Shown piece by piece: positions 8,364-18,898 of a stretch of 64,000 nucleotides of DNA. The stretch is taken from assembly GCA_036379935.1 (NCBI GenBank), contig DASVFT010000040.1, positions 1 through 64,000 on the forward strand, given 5' to 3'. The first letter of the stretch is position 1, and every line of letters starts with the position of its first letter. The notes under the pieces were generated by a model. The model was not told where the DNA came from, did not search any database, and was given only the letters and a program-made list of their open reading frames with translations. The position numbers and the translations under genes are program-made. The stretch is from JAOPZW01 sp036379935. GTDB lineage: Bacteria; Actinomycetota; Thermoleophilia; Solirubrobacterales; Solirubrobacteraceae.

Positions 8364-9518
8364 GTGGAGCGCTACGACCTCGCCATCGTGGGAGCGGGCA
8401 TCATCGGGCTGGCCACCGCGCGCGAGCTGCTGGCCCGTCGCCCCGGCCTGCGCGTGGCCGTCGTCGATCGCGCCGGCGAGGTCGGCACGGGCCAGACGGG
8501 CCACAACTCGGGCGTCGTCCATGCCGGCATCTACTACAAGCCGGGCTCGCTCAAGGCGCGGCTGTGCGTCGACGGCGCCGCGCGCCTGTACGCCTACTGC
8601 GAGGAGCGCGGGATCGCCTTCGATCGCTGCGGCAAGGTCATCGTCGCGCTGCTCGACTCGGAGCTGGGTCGCCTCGACGAGCTCGAGCGCCGCGGCCGCG
8701 CCAACCAGGTGCCCGGCCTGCGCCGGCTGCGCGCCGAGGAGATCACCGAGCTCGAGCCCCACTGCACCGGCATCGCCGGGCTCCATTCGCCCAACACCGG
8801 GATCATCGACTTCGCCGCTGTGGCCCTCGCCCTGGCCGACGACGTGCGCTCCGCCGGGGGAGAGGTCAGGCTCGGGCGGGACGTCAGCGCCGTGGCCCGC
8901 GACAACGGCGAGGTCCGCCTGGAGGGCACGGGCATCGCCGCGCGCCACGCGGTCTTCTGCGCCGGGCGCCAGGCCAGCCGCCTGGCCGTGGCCGCCGGCG
9001 CGCCCGAGGACCCGCGCATCGTCCCGTTCAAGGGGCAGTACCTGCGCCTGCGCGCCCACGCGCGCGACCTGGTCCGCGGGCTCATCTACCCGGTCCCCGA
9101 TCCCGACCTGCCCTTCCTCGGCGTGCACCTCACGCGCCACATCTCCGGGGACGTCCTGCTCGGCCCGTCGGCCATGCTCGTCGGCGGCCTGCGGTGGCGC
9201 GGCACCTGGCGCGTGGCCCGGCGCTTCTGGCGCACCGGCGTGCAGGAGCTGCACATGGCCGCCAGCCGGCGCGCCTTCGTGGCCGCCTGCGCGCGCTACG
9301 TCCCCGAGCTCCGCCCGGCCGACGTCGAGCGCGGGCCGGCCGGCGTGCGGGCCCAGGCCGTGGGCCGCGACGGCGCGCTCGTCGACGACTTCGTCCTCTC
9401 GGAGGCGGCCGGCACGCTCCACGTGCGCAACGCGCCCTCGCCGGCCGCGACCTCCTCGCTGGCGCTGGCGTCGCTCATCGCCGACCGCGCGACGGCGGCC
9501 TTCGGCCTCGCGGGCTGA
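8364..9518 (+). CDS. lhgO: L-2-hydroxyglutarate oxidase
   Basis: The 384-residue FAD enzyme of the DAO superfamily has the dinucleotide motif YDLAIVGAGIIGLATARELL, then QTGHNSGVVHAGIYYKPGS, which is diagnostic of the LhgO/L2HGDH group, and a C-terminal VRAQAVGRDGALVDDF FAD segment. It oxidises L-2-hydroxyglutarate to 2-oxoglutarate, a metabolite-repair reaction, and passes electrons to the membrane quinone pool. The GTG start follows a TACCCT -10-like hexamer by 8 nt. Length agrees with the family (about 400 residues). Confidence 0.92.
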   Translation: MERYDLAIVGAGIIGLATARELLARRPGLRVAVVDRAGEVGTGQTGHNSGVVHAGIYYKPGSLKARLCVDGAARLYAYCEERGIAFDRCGKVIVALLDSELGRLDELERRGRANQVPGLRRLRAEEITELEPHCTGIAGLHSPNTGIIDFAAVALALADDVRSAGGEVRLGRDVSAVARDNGEVRLEGTGIAARHAVFCAGRQASRLAVAAGAPEDPRIVPFKGQYLRLRAHARDLVRGLIYPVPDPDLPFLGVHLTRHISGDVLLGPSAMLVGGLRWRGTWRVARRFWRTGVQELHMAASRRAFVAACARYVPELRPADVERGPAGVRAQAVGRDGALVDDFVLSEAAGTLHVRNAPSPAATSSLALASLIADRATAAFGLAG

Positions 9519-9759
9519 GCGAGGGGCCCGCGGTCGGCGACCCGCGTGGCCTGGCCTGCCGGTCCGGCGCCGAAAGGGCCGCAAGATGCGGGCTCTTCCG
9601 CTCGCGAGGGGGCGAAAGAGGGTCGTTTGCAGGCTGTTCCGGGAAGCCAAGAAAAAAGCGCGGCATTTGCGGAAAGGCGCGTTGCACCGCCTATTCCGTC
9701 CTGGTTGCATGGCGCCGTCGGTCGTGTCGGAGCCGGTGACGAGGAGGTCGGGCAAGGCG
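9519..9759 (+). other. 241-bp intergenic region with a strong stem-loop
   Basis: This stretch is richer in A than its surroundings and separates lhgO from the Cys-rich small gene. At 9593-9620 an 11-bp stem with one C-A mismatch and a GCGAGG loop can form (CTCTTCCGCTC pairing with GGGGCGAAAGAG). A weaker hairpin lies at 9632-9648, followed by an A-rich run. No U-run follows the first stem, so it is not a standard terminator. It may be the 5' leader of the next gene or a small structured RNA. I recognise no known riboswitch class. Confidence 0.4.
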
Positions 9760-9990
9760 ATGGCGAAGGGGCGCGCAGCAGCGAAGAAGGTCTCGTGCGA
9801 CGAGTGCTACTTCCGCTGCAACCTGCTGTGCGCGCTCAATCTCGACGAGCCCTGCGCGACGTTCCGGCCCGACCATCCCGATGGCCTGCGCCCCCCGCGC
9901 CAGCTGCGCTTCCACTTCCGCCAGGAAAGGCGCACGCAAGCTGCGTGGGCCTTCCCGACCGCGCAGGAGCAGGCAGCGCTGCACCGCTAG
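9760..9990 (+). CDS. Small Cys-rich protein
   Basis: A 76-residue protein with the motif CDECYFRCNLLCAL followed by EPCATFRP: five cysteines within about 22 residues after a basic N-terminus (AKGRAAAKKVS). The CxxCxxxCxxxC spacing suggests a metal site (zinc or Fe-S); the family and function are unknown to me. The ATG at 9760 was chosen for the GAGGAGG Shine-Dalgarno at 9741-9747; an in-frame ATG at 9709 has none. It lies behind the structured region above and converges with the antiporter gene 10 bp away. Confidence 0.7.
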   Translation: MAKGRAAAKKVSCDECYFRCNLLCALNLDEPCATFRPDHPDGLRPPRQLRFHFRQERRTQAAWAFPTAQEQAALHR

Positions 9991-10000
9991 GCGTGTCCGG

Positions 10001-11230
10001 TCAGGCGGCCGCCCGCGCAGCCTCCTGATCGGACACCCGGCGCTCGGTTCGCCGCGCCAGCCATTCGGCGGCCGGCGTGTCGCTGACGCCGTGCACGACG
10101 ATCGAGCACAGCACGGCCAGCGCCGCCAGGTCGAAGATCCGCCCGCCCTGCGGGATCGCCGCGCTGAGGACCAGGAGCGAGAACGTCATCGTCGCCACGC
10201 CCTTGGGCCCGAACCAGGCCATGAAGCCCTTCTCGGCGCGATCGACCCCCGTGCCCGCGAGTGCGATCCACACGGCGACCGTGCGCGCCACCAGGAGCGT
10301 GACCACCACCACGCCCACGGCCGCCCAGCCATCGGCGAAGAGGCCGTCGAGGGTCAGCAGCGACCCGAAGACCACGAAGACCCCGAGCTTGACGATCTCG
10401 ATGATGTCGTCGGAGCGCGTCTCGAAGTAGTGGCGGATGTCGGGGCGACGGATCCCGAGCACGATCGCGCACACGAACACGGCGATGACCCCGTTGCCGT
10501 GCGGCGGCAGCGTCGTCAGCCCGTAGGTGAGAAAGGCGACGCCCAGCGCGTAGAGGGCGCGCTGGTGCGCCGGGATCGAGTCGTCGAGCTGGCCGCCGCG
10601 CGGCAGCACGCGCGAGGCGAGGTAGCCGATGACCACGCCGTAGCCGACGCCCAGCGTCACGTCCTGGAGGACGAACTTCCACCAGACGAAGTCGCTGTCG
10701 GCCGACAGGGCCGCGGTGAGCGCCAGCACCGGCGCGAGCGCCAGCCCGTCGTTGAGCCCTGATTCGAGGTTCAGCGAATGGCGGATTACGCGCGGGACGC
10801 GCGGGTTGGTGACGACGCTGGAGGAGAGGACGGGGTCGGTGGGCGAGAGCAGCGCGCCGACCAGGAAGGCCTCGGTCCACGTCAGGTCGGTCAGCGCCTT
10901 CGTCGTCACGGCGACGATGCCGCACGTGATCGGCATGGCGAGACCGAGCTTGCGCAGCGGCAGGTGCCAGGCCTTCTGCAGCATCTCGGCCTCGACCTCC
11001 AGGCCGTCGCGGAAGAGGATGAGGATCAGCGCGGTGAGCGCGAGGTCCTTCACGAAGGCCGAGCGCGGATCGATCTGCAGGACCTCGAACCCGCCCTGGC
11101 CGAGCACGAGCCCCCCGAGCACGAACACGGCGGTCAGCGACAGGAAGGAGCGCCGCGCCAGGCCCGAGAGGAGAGCGCCCCCGACGAGCAGCGCGCCGAG
11201 CACTGTGGCCGCCGTCTCGTAGGACGTCAT
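10001..11230 (-). CDS. Cation:proton antiporter, CPA1/NhaP type
   Basis: The 409-residue, very hydrophobic protein has about 12 membrane segments and matches Na+/H+ exchangers of the CPA1 family: ALLSPTDPVLSSSVV (unwound helix 4 region), LNLESGLNDGLALAPVLAL (the ND ion-binding pair) and the conserved WFGPKGVATMTFSLL near the C-terminus. It probably exchanges Na+ or K+ for H+ for pH and salt homeostasis. The start is taken at ATG 11230; an upstream in-frame GTG adds six residues with no sign of being used. It is divergent from the MBL gene. Confidence 0.9.
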   Translation of the reverse strand: MTSYETAATVLGALLVGGALLSGLARRSFLSLTAVFVLGGLVLGQGGFEVLQIDPRSAFVKDLALTALILILFRDGLEVEAEMLQKAWHLPLRKLGLAMPITCGIVAVTTKALTDLTWTEAFLVGALLSPTDPVLSSSVVTNPRVPRVIRHSLNLESGLNDGLALAPVLALTAALSADSDFVWWKFVLQDVTLGVGYGVVIGYLASRVLPRGGQLDDSIPAHQRALYALGVAFLTYGLTTLPPHGNGVIAVFVCAIVLGIRRPDIRHYFETRSDDIIEIVKLGVFVVFGSLLTLDGLFADGWAAVGVVVVTLLVARTVAVWIALAGTGVDRAEKGFMAWFGPKGVATMTFSLLVLSAAIPQGGRIFDLAALAVLCSIVVHGVSDTPAAEWLARRTERRVSDQEAARAAA

Positions 11231-11277
11231 GCGGGTACAGTCCCACACCGAAGCGTGGCGGAGAGGGATCGACGAGC

Positions 11278-12045
11278 GTGCGCATCATCGTGCTGGGCAA
11301 GTCCCCGGCCTGGCAGGACACAGACGGCGCCTGCAGCGGCTACCTCGTCCAGGAGGACTGCGCAACCGTGCTCCTGGACTGCGGCTGTGGCGTGTTCTCC
11401 AAGCTGCGTCGCTACCAGGACTACCGCGACATCGACGCGGTGGTCATCTCGCACCTGCACGCCGATCACGTCCTCGACCTCGTGCCCTACGCCTCGGCGC
11501 TGACCTACGGCCCGCGCCAGCAGGAGCGCCCGGCGCGCCCGCGCCTCTTCGTGCCCGAGGCGGGGCGCGAGGCGCTGCGGCGCGTGTGCGGCGGCAGCGG
11601 CATGCCGGAGGACCACGTCGAGCGCGCCTTCGACCTTCGCGCGTACTCGCCCGAGGACGTGCTCGAGGTCGGCGCGTTGCGCGCGCGCCTGCACTCGGTC
11701 CCGCATTACCTCCCGACCTGTGCGGTCGACGTGGCGTCGGCCGACGGCGGCGGGCGCTTCACCTACGGCGCCGACACGGGGCCCAGCGACGACCTCGTGC
11801 GCTTCGCAGAGGGCACCGACCTGCTCATGCTCGAGGCCACCCTGCCCGCGCCCGAGAGCGAGGGCCCGCGCGGGCACCTCACGCCGGCCGAGGCGGGCGA
11901 GCACGGCGCTCGCGCGCACGTCGGCCGGCTCGTGCTCACGCACATCTCCGACGAGCTGGACGAGCAGTGGGCGCGCGCCGAGGCGGAGCGAACGTTCGGC
12001 GCGCCCGTCGACATCGCCCGCGAGGGCGCCGTCTACACGGTCTAG
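11278..12045 (+). CDS. MBL-fold metallo-hydrolase, RNase Z/ElaC-like
   Basis: The 255-residue protein has the beta-lactamase-fold metal motif SHLHADHVLDL (HxHxDH, residues about 62-70), further histidines in HSVPHY and a C-terminal LVLTHIS, in the order of the RNase Z/tRNase-like subgroup. There is no exosite arm or clear tRNA-binding element, so the substrate is open: it could be a phosphodiesterase or arylsulfatase-like hydrolase. The GTG start follows GGAGAGGG by about 10 nt. TACAGT at 11236-11241 could be the -10. Confidence 0.8.
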   Translation: MRIIVLGKSPAWQDTDGACSGYLVQEDCATVLLDCGCGVFSKLRRYQDYRDIDAVVISHLHADHVLDLVPYASALTYGPRQQERPARPRLFVPEAGREALRRVCGGSGMPEDHVERAFDLRAYSPEDVLEVGALRARLHSVPHYLPTCAVDVASADGGGRFTYGADTGPSDDLVRFAEGTDLLMLEATLPAPESEGPRGHLTPAEAGEHGARAHVGRLVLTHISDELDEQWARAEAERTFGAPVDIAREGAVYTV

Positions 12046-12125
12046 CCTTTCGCGCCGCCGGCCGCGGCCTATTGTCGCGGTGCGTGCGCCACAAGCGGCC
12101 GGCGTAGCCTCGATACCCTCCGAGC

Positions 12126-12595
12126 ATGTCTGGAGAGCGCGACCTGTTCGCCAACTTCGAGCGCATGCGCCGTGAGATGGACGAGATCTTCGGCGACGTC
12201 TTCGATCGCACCGGACTGGCGCCCCGCCGCCGCGGGGGCTTCTCGCCCGCCGTCGACGTCTTCTACGAGGGCGACCCGCCGCGGGCGGTGGTGCAGGCCG
12301 AGCTGGCGGGCATCGATCCCGACGAGCTGACGCTCGAGATCGAGGGCCGCGAGCTCGTGCTGGCCGGCCACCGGCGGCCCGTCGACGCCGAGGGTCGCGT
12401 CTACCAGCAGCTGGAGATCGACTTCGGGCCGTTCCGTCGTGTCATTCAGCTCGGGGCCGACGTTGTCGCCGACGCGGCGCGGGCTACCTACGGTGACGGG
12501 ATGCTGCGCATCGAGCTGCCGCTCCTGGCACCGGAGGCGCGCACACGCACCGTCCCCATCGAGGTCGACCGCAGCGAGGACGTCCTGGAGGGACC

Positions 12596-12599
<4 letters not shown>
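12126..12599 (+). CDS. Hsp20/alpha-crystallin small heat-shock protein
   Basis: The 157-residue protein has an N-terminal helical arm (LFANFERMRREMDEIF) and an alpha-crystallin domain at about 40-140, starting PAVDVFYEG and ending with the YGDGMLRIELPL strand; no clear C-terminal IxI motif is present. It would hold unfolding proteins in the cytosol. TACCCT (12114-12119) stands 6 nt before the ATG. The stop overlaps the Lon start (ATGA), so a holdase and a protease are made together, which fits a protein quality-control operon. Confidence 0.9.
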
Positions 12600-15064
<2,465 letters not shown>

Positions 15065-15102
15065 GATCGGGACGACAGCAAGCGACGTCTGGAGAGCAGG
15101 AG

Positions 15103-15561
15103 ATGGCAGCCAAGAAGCAAGCGGCCAAGGCGCGCAGGGCCGCCGCGGGGGCCAGCCCCTACGTTCAGCGCGTGGTCGAGGACGCGGAGCTGCGCGAGAA
15201 CGTCCGCGTCGCCCTCGAGAACGCCAAGAGCGCTTTCGGGCGTCTGACCAACGGCAAGCCGGCGGCGAAGGTCCTCGACGACAAGAAGCTCCACAAGGAG
15301 ATGCGTCAGGCGGCGGAAGCGCTGCGCGACGCGGGCCAGGCCCTGCGCGAAGGGCCGAAGAAGCAGAAGCGGCGCCGCGGCGGATTCGGCAAGCTGATCC
15401 TGCTCGCCATCATCGGCGGTGGCCTCGCCCTCGCGCTCAGCGAGGGCCTGCGCAACAAGGTCCTCGACGCGCTGTTCGGCGCCGAGGAGGAGTTCGACTA
15501 CACCTCGACCACCTCGCCGGCTCCGGCGCCCGCGGGCGAGACGGTCGGCTCGAGCACCTAG
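15103..15561 (+). CDS. Membrane-anchored hypothetical protein
   Basis: A 152-residue protein with a Lys/Ala-rich N-terminus (AAKKQAAKARRAAAG), a helical charged middle, one membrane segment at about 96-118 (GKLILLAIIGGGLALALSEG, preceded by KKQKRRRGG) and an acidic Ser/Thr/Pro tail. The positive-inside rule puts the basic N-terminal domain in the cytoplasm. GGAGAGCAGGAG provides the Shine-Dalgarno. It follows lon by 38 bp, with TAGGAT at 15063-15068 as a possible own -10. Function unknown. Confidence 0.75.
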   Translation: MAAKKQAAKARRAAAGASPYVQRVVEDAELRENVRVALENAKSAFGRLTNGKPAAKVLDDKKLHKEMRQAAEALRDAGQALREGPKKQKRRRGGFGKLILLAIIGGGLALALSEGLRNKVLDALFGAEEEFDYTSTTSPAPAPAGETVGSST

Positions 15562-15584
15562 CGCACAGCGCGGCACAGCGGTGC

Positions 15585-15612
15585 GAGAGGGCGCCCGCCG
15601 GGCGCCCTTCTC
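15585..15612 (+). terminator. Strong stem-loop terminator
   Basis: GGGCGCCC-GCC-GGGCGCCC, extended by GAGA/TTCTC pairing, makes a very stable hairpin 24 bp after the stop of the membrane-anchored gene and before the TetR promoter. The following bases are only partly T-rich, as is common in GC-rich actinobacteria. Confidence 0.7.
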
Positions 15613-15662
15613 ATGTCCGGGGCCCGCGATCCCGGCTGGCCGGCCAGCTAGGCTTGGTCGCC

Positions 15663-16268
15663 ATGGAGGCCACCGCGCACCAGCAGCGCGCGATCGAGGG
15701 CGAGAAGGCCCAGCGCATCGTCGAGGCCATGCGCTCGAGCGTCGCCCGCCGCGGCGTGGCCGGCTCGACCTTCGATCACGTCGCGCGCGAGGCGGGCGTG
15801 TCGAGAGGGCTGCTGCACTACTACTTCGGCACCAAGGAGCGACTGCTGGCCGAGGTCGTGCGCCGCGACTGCGAGCTGCGCATGGTCGCGCTCGACGAGC
15901 AGCTCGCCGGCGCCCACGACGCCGACGGAGTGATCGACGCGCTCCTGCAGTCGCTGCGCCGCTTCGTCCGGGACGAGCCCGAGTTCCTGACCGTCGTCTT
16001 CGAGCTGTTCACGCTGTCGCGCCGCAACGACGAGATCGCCGTCGAGTTCGCCGCGCTGCTGCGCCGCATGCGCGAGCACGTGGCCGCGCTGCTGGCGCGC
16101 AAGCAGGTCGAGGGCGCGCTGCGCCTGCGTGCCGAGCCGGGCGCCGTCGCCGACGTCCTCTTCTCCCTCGCCGACGGTGTGAGCATGCGCATGCTCACCG
16201 AGACCGAGCACGACTTCGCGGAGACGATCGCGGCCGGCGTGCTCGCCGTCCGCGCGCTGATGGACTGA
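15663..16268 (+). CDS. TetR-family transcriptional regulator (BetI-like)
   Basis: The 201-residue protein has an N-terminal TetR HTH (STFDHVAREAGVSRGLLHYYFGTKERLLAEVV, quoted in part: VAREAGVSRG and YYFGTKERLL, residues about 40-70) and a C-terminal all-helical domain like BetI/YfiR. TAGGCT (15649-15654) lies 8 nt before the ATG, with no Shine-Dalgarno. It precedes osmC-lutABC by 30 bp but osmC has its own -10-like hexamer, so it could regulate that operon. Ligand unknown. Confidence 0.85.
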   Translation: MEATAHQQRAIEGEKAQRIVEAMRSSVARRGVAGSTFDHVAREAGVSRGLLHYYFGTKERLLAEVVRRDCELRMVALDEQLAGAHDADGVIDALLQSLRRFVRDEPEFLTVVFELFTLSRRNDEIAVEFAALLRRMREHVAALLARKQVEGALRLRAEPGAVADVLFSLADGVSMRMLTETEHDFAETIAAGVLAVRALMD

Positions 16269-16298
16269 GCGCGGCCCGTCAGGCGTAGGATCGGCGGC

Positions 16299-16799
16299 AT
16301 GGACCTCCGTGCCGTTCAGCAGCCGCTCAAGGACGCCTACCGCGTCGATCCCGACCAGGCCCGCATCACGCTGACCGCTCGCGGCAGCGGCGCCGACGCA
16401 CCGATCGCGTGCTCGGTCGACCTCGGCCGCGCGATCTACGATGCGCAGGCCCACGTCGGCGTCGGCGGCGCGGGCACCGCGGCGTGCTCGGGCGACCTGC
16501 TGCTCGGCGCGCTGGCCGCGTGCGCGCAGCTGACCTGCCAGATGGTGGCCACGGCCATGGGCCTGGACGTCCGCTCGATCGAGACGACGGTCGAGGGCGA
16601 CCTCGACCTGCGCGGCACCCTCGGTCTCGACCGCGAGGTAGGCGCGGGCTTCTCGGCCCTGCGCCTGCGCTTCGCGGTCGACGCCCCCGGGGCCAGCGAC
16701 GAGGACCTCGACGCCCTGCTGCGCAAGACCGAGCGCTACTGCACGGTGGCCCAGACCCTCATCGCGCCACCCTCGCTGGACATCGAGCTCACGCGCTGA
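16299..16799 (+). CDS. OsmC-family protein
   Basis: The 166-residue protein fits the OsmC/Ohr fold: GDLLLGALAACAQLTCQMVA carries the first conserved cysteine(s) (residues about 67-86), and a second cysteine is in ERYCTVAQTL (about 150). The two-cysteine arrangement would support thiol peroxidase activity on organic hydroperoxides, though OsmC proteins next to metabolic genes can have other roles. TAGGAT at 16286-16291 is 7 nt before the ATG. The lutA gene follows after 3 bp, so it appears to lead the lut operon. Confidence 0.82.
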   Translation: MDLRAVQQPLKDAYRVDPDQARITLTARGSGADAPIACSVDLGRAIYDAQAHVGVGGAGTAACSGDLLLGALAACAQLTCQMVATAMGLDVRSIETTVEGDLDLRGTLGLDREVGAGFSALRLRFAVDAPGASDEDLDALLRKTERYCTVAQTLIAPPSLDIELTR

Positions 16800-16802
16800 G
16801 CC

Positions 16803-17534
16803 GTGCGGGCTTCGCTCTTCGTCACGTGCCTTGCCGACACGCTGTTTCCGCAGGCCGGCAGGGCGACGGTGGCGGTGCTCGAGCGCGTGGGCGTCGACGT
16901 CGACTTCCCGCGCGCGCAGACGTGCTGCGGCCAGATGCACGCCAACACCGGTTACGGGCACGAGGTCCTCGGGCTGCTGCGGCGCTTCGTTGCCGTCTTC
17001 GGCGACGCCGAGGTGGTGGTCACGCCCAGTGGCTCGTGCGCGGCGATGGTGCGCGAGGGCTACGAGCGGATGGCGGTGCAGGCGGGCGACGAGGCGCTGG
17101 CGGCGCAGGTGCGCGAGCTCGCGCCGCGCGTCTTCGAGCTCTCGGAGCTCCTGGTGCGGCGCCTGGGCGTCGAGGACGTCGGGGCGTCGTTCCACCACCG
17201 CGTCACCTACCACCCGACCTGCCATTCGCTGCGCCTGCTGAAGGTCGGCGATGCGCCGCTGCGGCTGCTGCGCGCGGTGCGCGGGATCGACCTCGTCGAG
17301 CTGCCCGCCGGCGAGGAGTGCTGCGGCTTCGGCGGCACCTTCGCGGTCAAGAACGCCGACACGTCGACGGCCATGCTCACCGACAAGCTGCGCCACGTCC
17401 TCGACACGGGCGCCGACGTGTGCACGGCGGCCGACAGCTCGTGCCTGATGCACATCGGCGGCGGGCTGGCGCACGCGCGCGCCGGCCTGCGCGTCATGCA
17501 CCTGGCCGAGATCCTGGCCAGCGAGGCGTCGTGA
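16803..17534 (+). CDS. lutA: Lactate utilization protein A (Fe-S oxidoreductase)
   Basis: The 243-residue protein carries two CCG domains: CCGQMHANTGYG with the later PSGSCAAM, and HPTCHSLR with EECCGFGGTFAVKN and DSSCLMH. These motifs hold non-canonical iron-sulfur clusters in LutA/GlpC/HdrB proteins. With LutB and LutC it forms the L-lactate oxidation complex that passes electrons from lactate to the respiratory chain. GTG start; the stop overlaps the lutB start (GTGA). Confidence 0.92.
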   Translation: MRASLFVTCLADTLFPQAGRATVAVLERVGVDVDFPRAQTCCGQMHANTGYGHEVLGLLRRFVAVFGDAEVVVTPSGSCAAMVREGYERMAVQAGDEALAAQVRELAPRVFELSELLVRRLGVEDVGASFHHRVTYHPTCHSLRLLKVGDAPLRLLRAVRGIDLVELPAGEECCGFGGTFAVKNADTSTAMLTDKLRHVLDTGADVCTAADSSCLMHIGGGLAHARAGLRVMHLAEILASEAS

Positions 17535-18898
17535 AGGACGGCTTCCCGAAGGCCGCCCGCAGCGCGCTGGCCGACAGCCAGCTGCGGCGCAACCTCGGGC
17601 ACGCCACGAGCACGATCCGGGCCAAGCGCGCGCGGGCCGTCGCCGAGGTCGAGGACTGGGAGGCGCTGCGCGACGCGGGCGCGGAGATCAAGGAGCGCGC
17701 GCTGCGCCACCTCGACGTGCACCTCGAGCGTCTCGAGGAGAGCGTCCAGGCCGCGGGCGGCACCGTCCACTGGGCGCGCGACGGCGTCGAGGCGTGCGCG
17801 ATCGTGGCGCGCGTCGCGCGGGACCACGGCGCCGAGGAGGTCATCAAGGTCAAGTCGCTCGTCACCGACGAGATCGACCTCAACGACGCGCTCGAGCGCG
17901 CGGGCGTGAACGCCGTCGAGACCGACCTCGCCGAGCTCATCGTCCAGTTGGGCGACGACGACAGGCAGTCGCACATCCTCGTCCCCGCCATTCACCGCAA
18001 CCGCGCCGAGATCGCCGAGCTCTTCCGGCGCAAGCTCGGCGTCGAGGTCTCCGACGAGCCCGCCGAGCTCACCGCCGCGGCGCGCGCGCACCTGCGCGCG
18101 AAGTTCCTCTCGGTACCGGTCGGCGTGAGCGGCGCCAACTTCGCGGTGGCCGAGACCGGCCATGTCGTCGTCGTCGAGTCCGAGGGCAACGGGCGGATGT
18201 GCACGACCCTGCCCGAGGTGCTCGTCTCCGTCGTGGGCATCGAGAAGGTCCTGCCGCGCTGGCGCGATCTCGAGGTGATGCTCCGGCTCCTGCCGCGGTC
18301 GTCGACCGCCGAGCGGATGAACCCCTACACGTCGATCTGGTCGGGCGTGAGCGACGGGGACGGGCCGCGCGAGTTCCACCTCGTGCTGCTCGACGGCGGG
18401 CGCACCGACGTGCTGGCCGACGCGGTCGGGCGTGCCGCGCTGCGCTGCATCCGCTGCTCGGCGTGCCTGAACGTGTGTCCGGTCTACGAGCGCACCGGCG
18501 GGCGCGCCTACGAGAGCGTCTACCCGGGCCCGATCGGCGCGATCCTCACCCCGCCGCTCGAGGGGCTCGAAGCGGCGCCCACGCTGCCGTGGGCCAGCTC
18601 GCTGTGCGGCGCGTGCTACGAGGTCTGCCCGGTCAAGATCGACATCCCCTCGATCCTCGTGCACCTGCGCGGGCGCGTGATCCGCGAGGTCGGCACGCCG
18701 GCGGCCGAGCGCGCGGCGATGGCGGCGATGGCGCGGGTCTTCGCCAGCCGCCGCGCCTACGAGGCGGCGCAGCGGATGGCCAGGCTCGGGCGCGGTCCCC
18801 TGGCCGGCGCGGCGCTGCGGCCGTGGACGCGCTCGCGCGAGCTGCCCGCGGTGCCCGATCAGACCTTCCGGGAGTGGTGGCGTGAGCGGCGCGCGTGA
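17531..18898 (+). CDS. lutB: Lactate utilization protein B (iron-sulfur LUD protein)
   Basis: The 455-residue protein has a LUD domain (about 60-290; VKSLVTDEIDLNDALE, GVSGANFAVAETG) followed by a ferredoxin-like region with CIRCSACLNVCPVY (about 312) and CGACYEVCPVKIDIP (about 360). The C-terminal extension with FREWWRERR is typical of LutB. It links lactate oxidation to electron transfer. GTG start at 17531 overlaps lutA by 4 nt, and the end overlaps lutC by 17 nt, so all three subunits are coupled. Confidence 0.93.
   Translation: MKDGFPKAARSALADSQLRRNLGHATSTIRAKRARAVAEVEDWEALRDAGAEIKERALRHLDVHLERLEESVQAAGGTVHWARDGVEACAIVARVARDHGAEEVIKVKSLVTDEIDLNDALERAGVNAVETDLAELIVQLGDDDRQSHILVPAIHRNRAEIAELFRRKLGVEVSDEPAELTAAARAHLRAKFLSVPVGVSGANFAVAETGHVVVVESEGNGRMCTTLPEVLVSVVGIEKVLPRWRDLEVMLRLLPRSSTAERMNPYTSIWSGVSDGDGPREFHLVLLDGGRTDVLADAVGRAALRCIRCSACLNVCPVYERTGGRAYESVYPGPIGAILTPPLEGLEAAPTLPWASSLCGACYEVCPVKIDIPSILVHLRGRVIREVGTPAAERAAMAAMARVFASRRAYEAAQRMARLGRGPLAGAALRPWTRSRELPAVPDQTFREWWRERRA

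Noticed and set aside
9593..9650. Rho-independent terminator for lhgO
   Set aside because: The first stem has no T-run after it on the plus strand; the A-rich run after the second hairpin is T-rich only on the opposite strand and on the wrong side.
9541..9700. Cyclic-di-GMP or other known riboswitch
   Set aside because: I compared the region with class signatures I remember (GEMM, ydaO, cobalamin and SAM types) and could not place the conserved cores.
15585..15612. Operator for the TetR gene
   Set aside because: The repeat is a GC-rich perfect stem-loop right after a stop codon and 36 bp upstream of the TAGGCT hexamer; a terminator explains it better.
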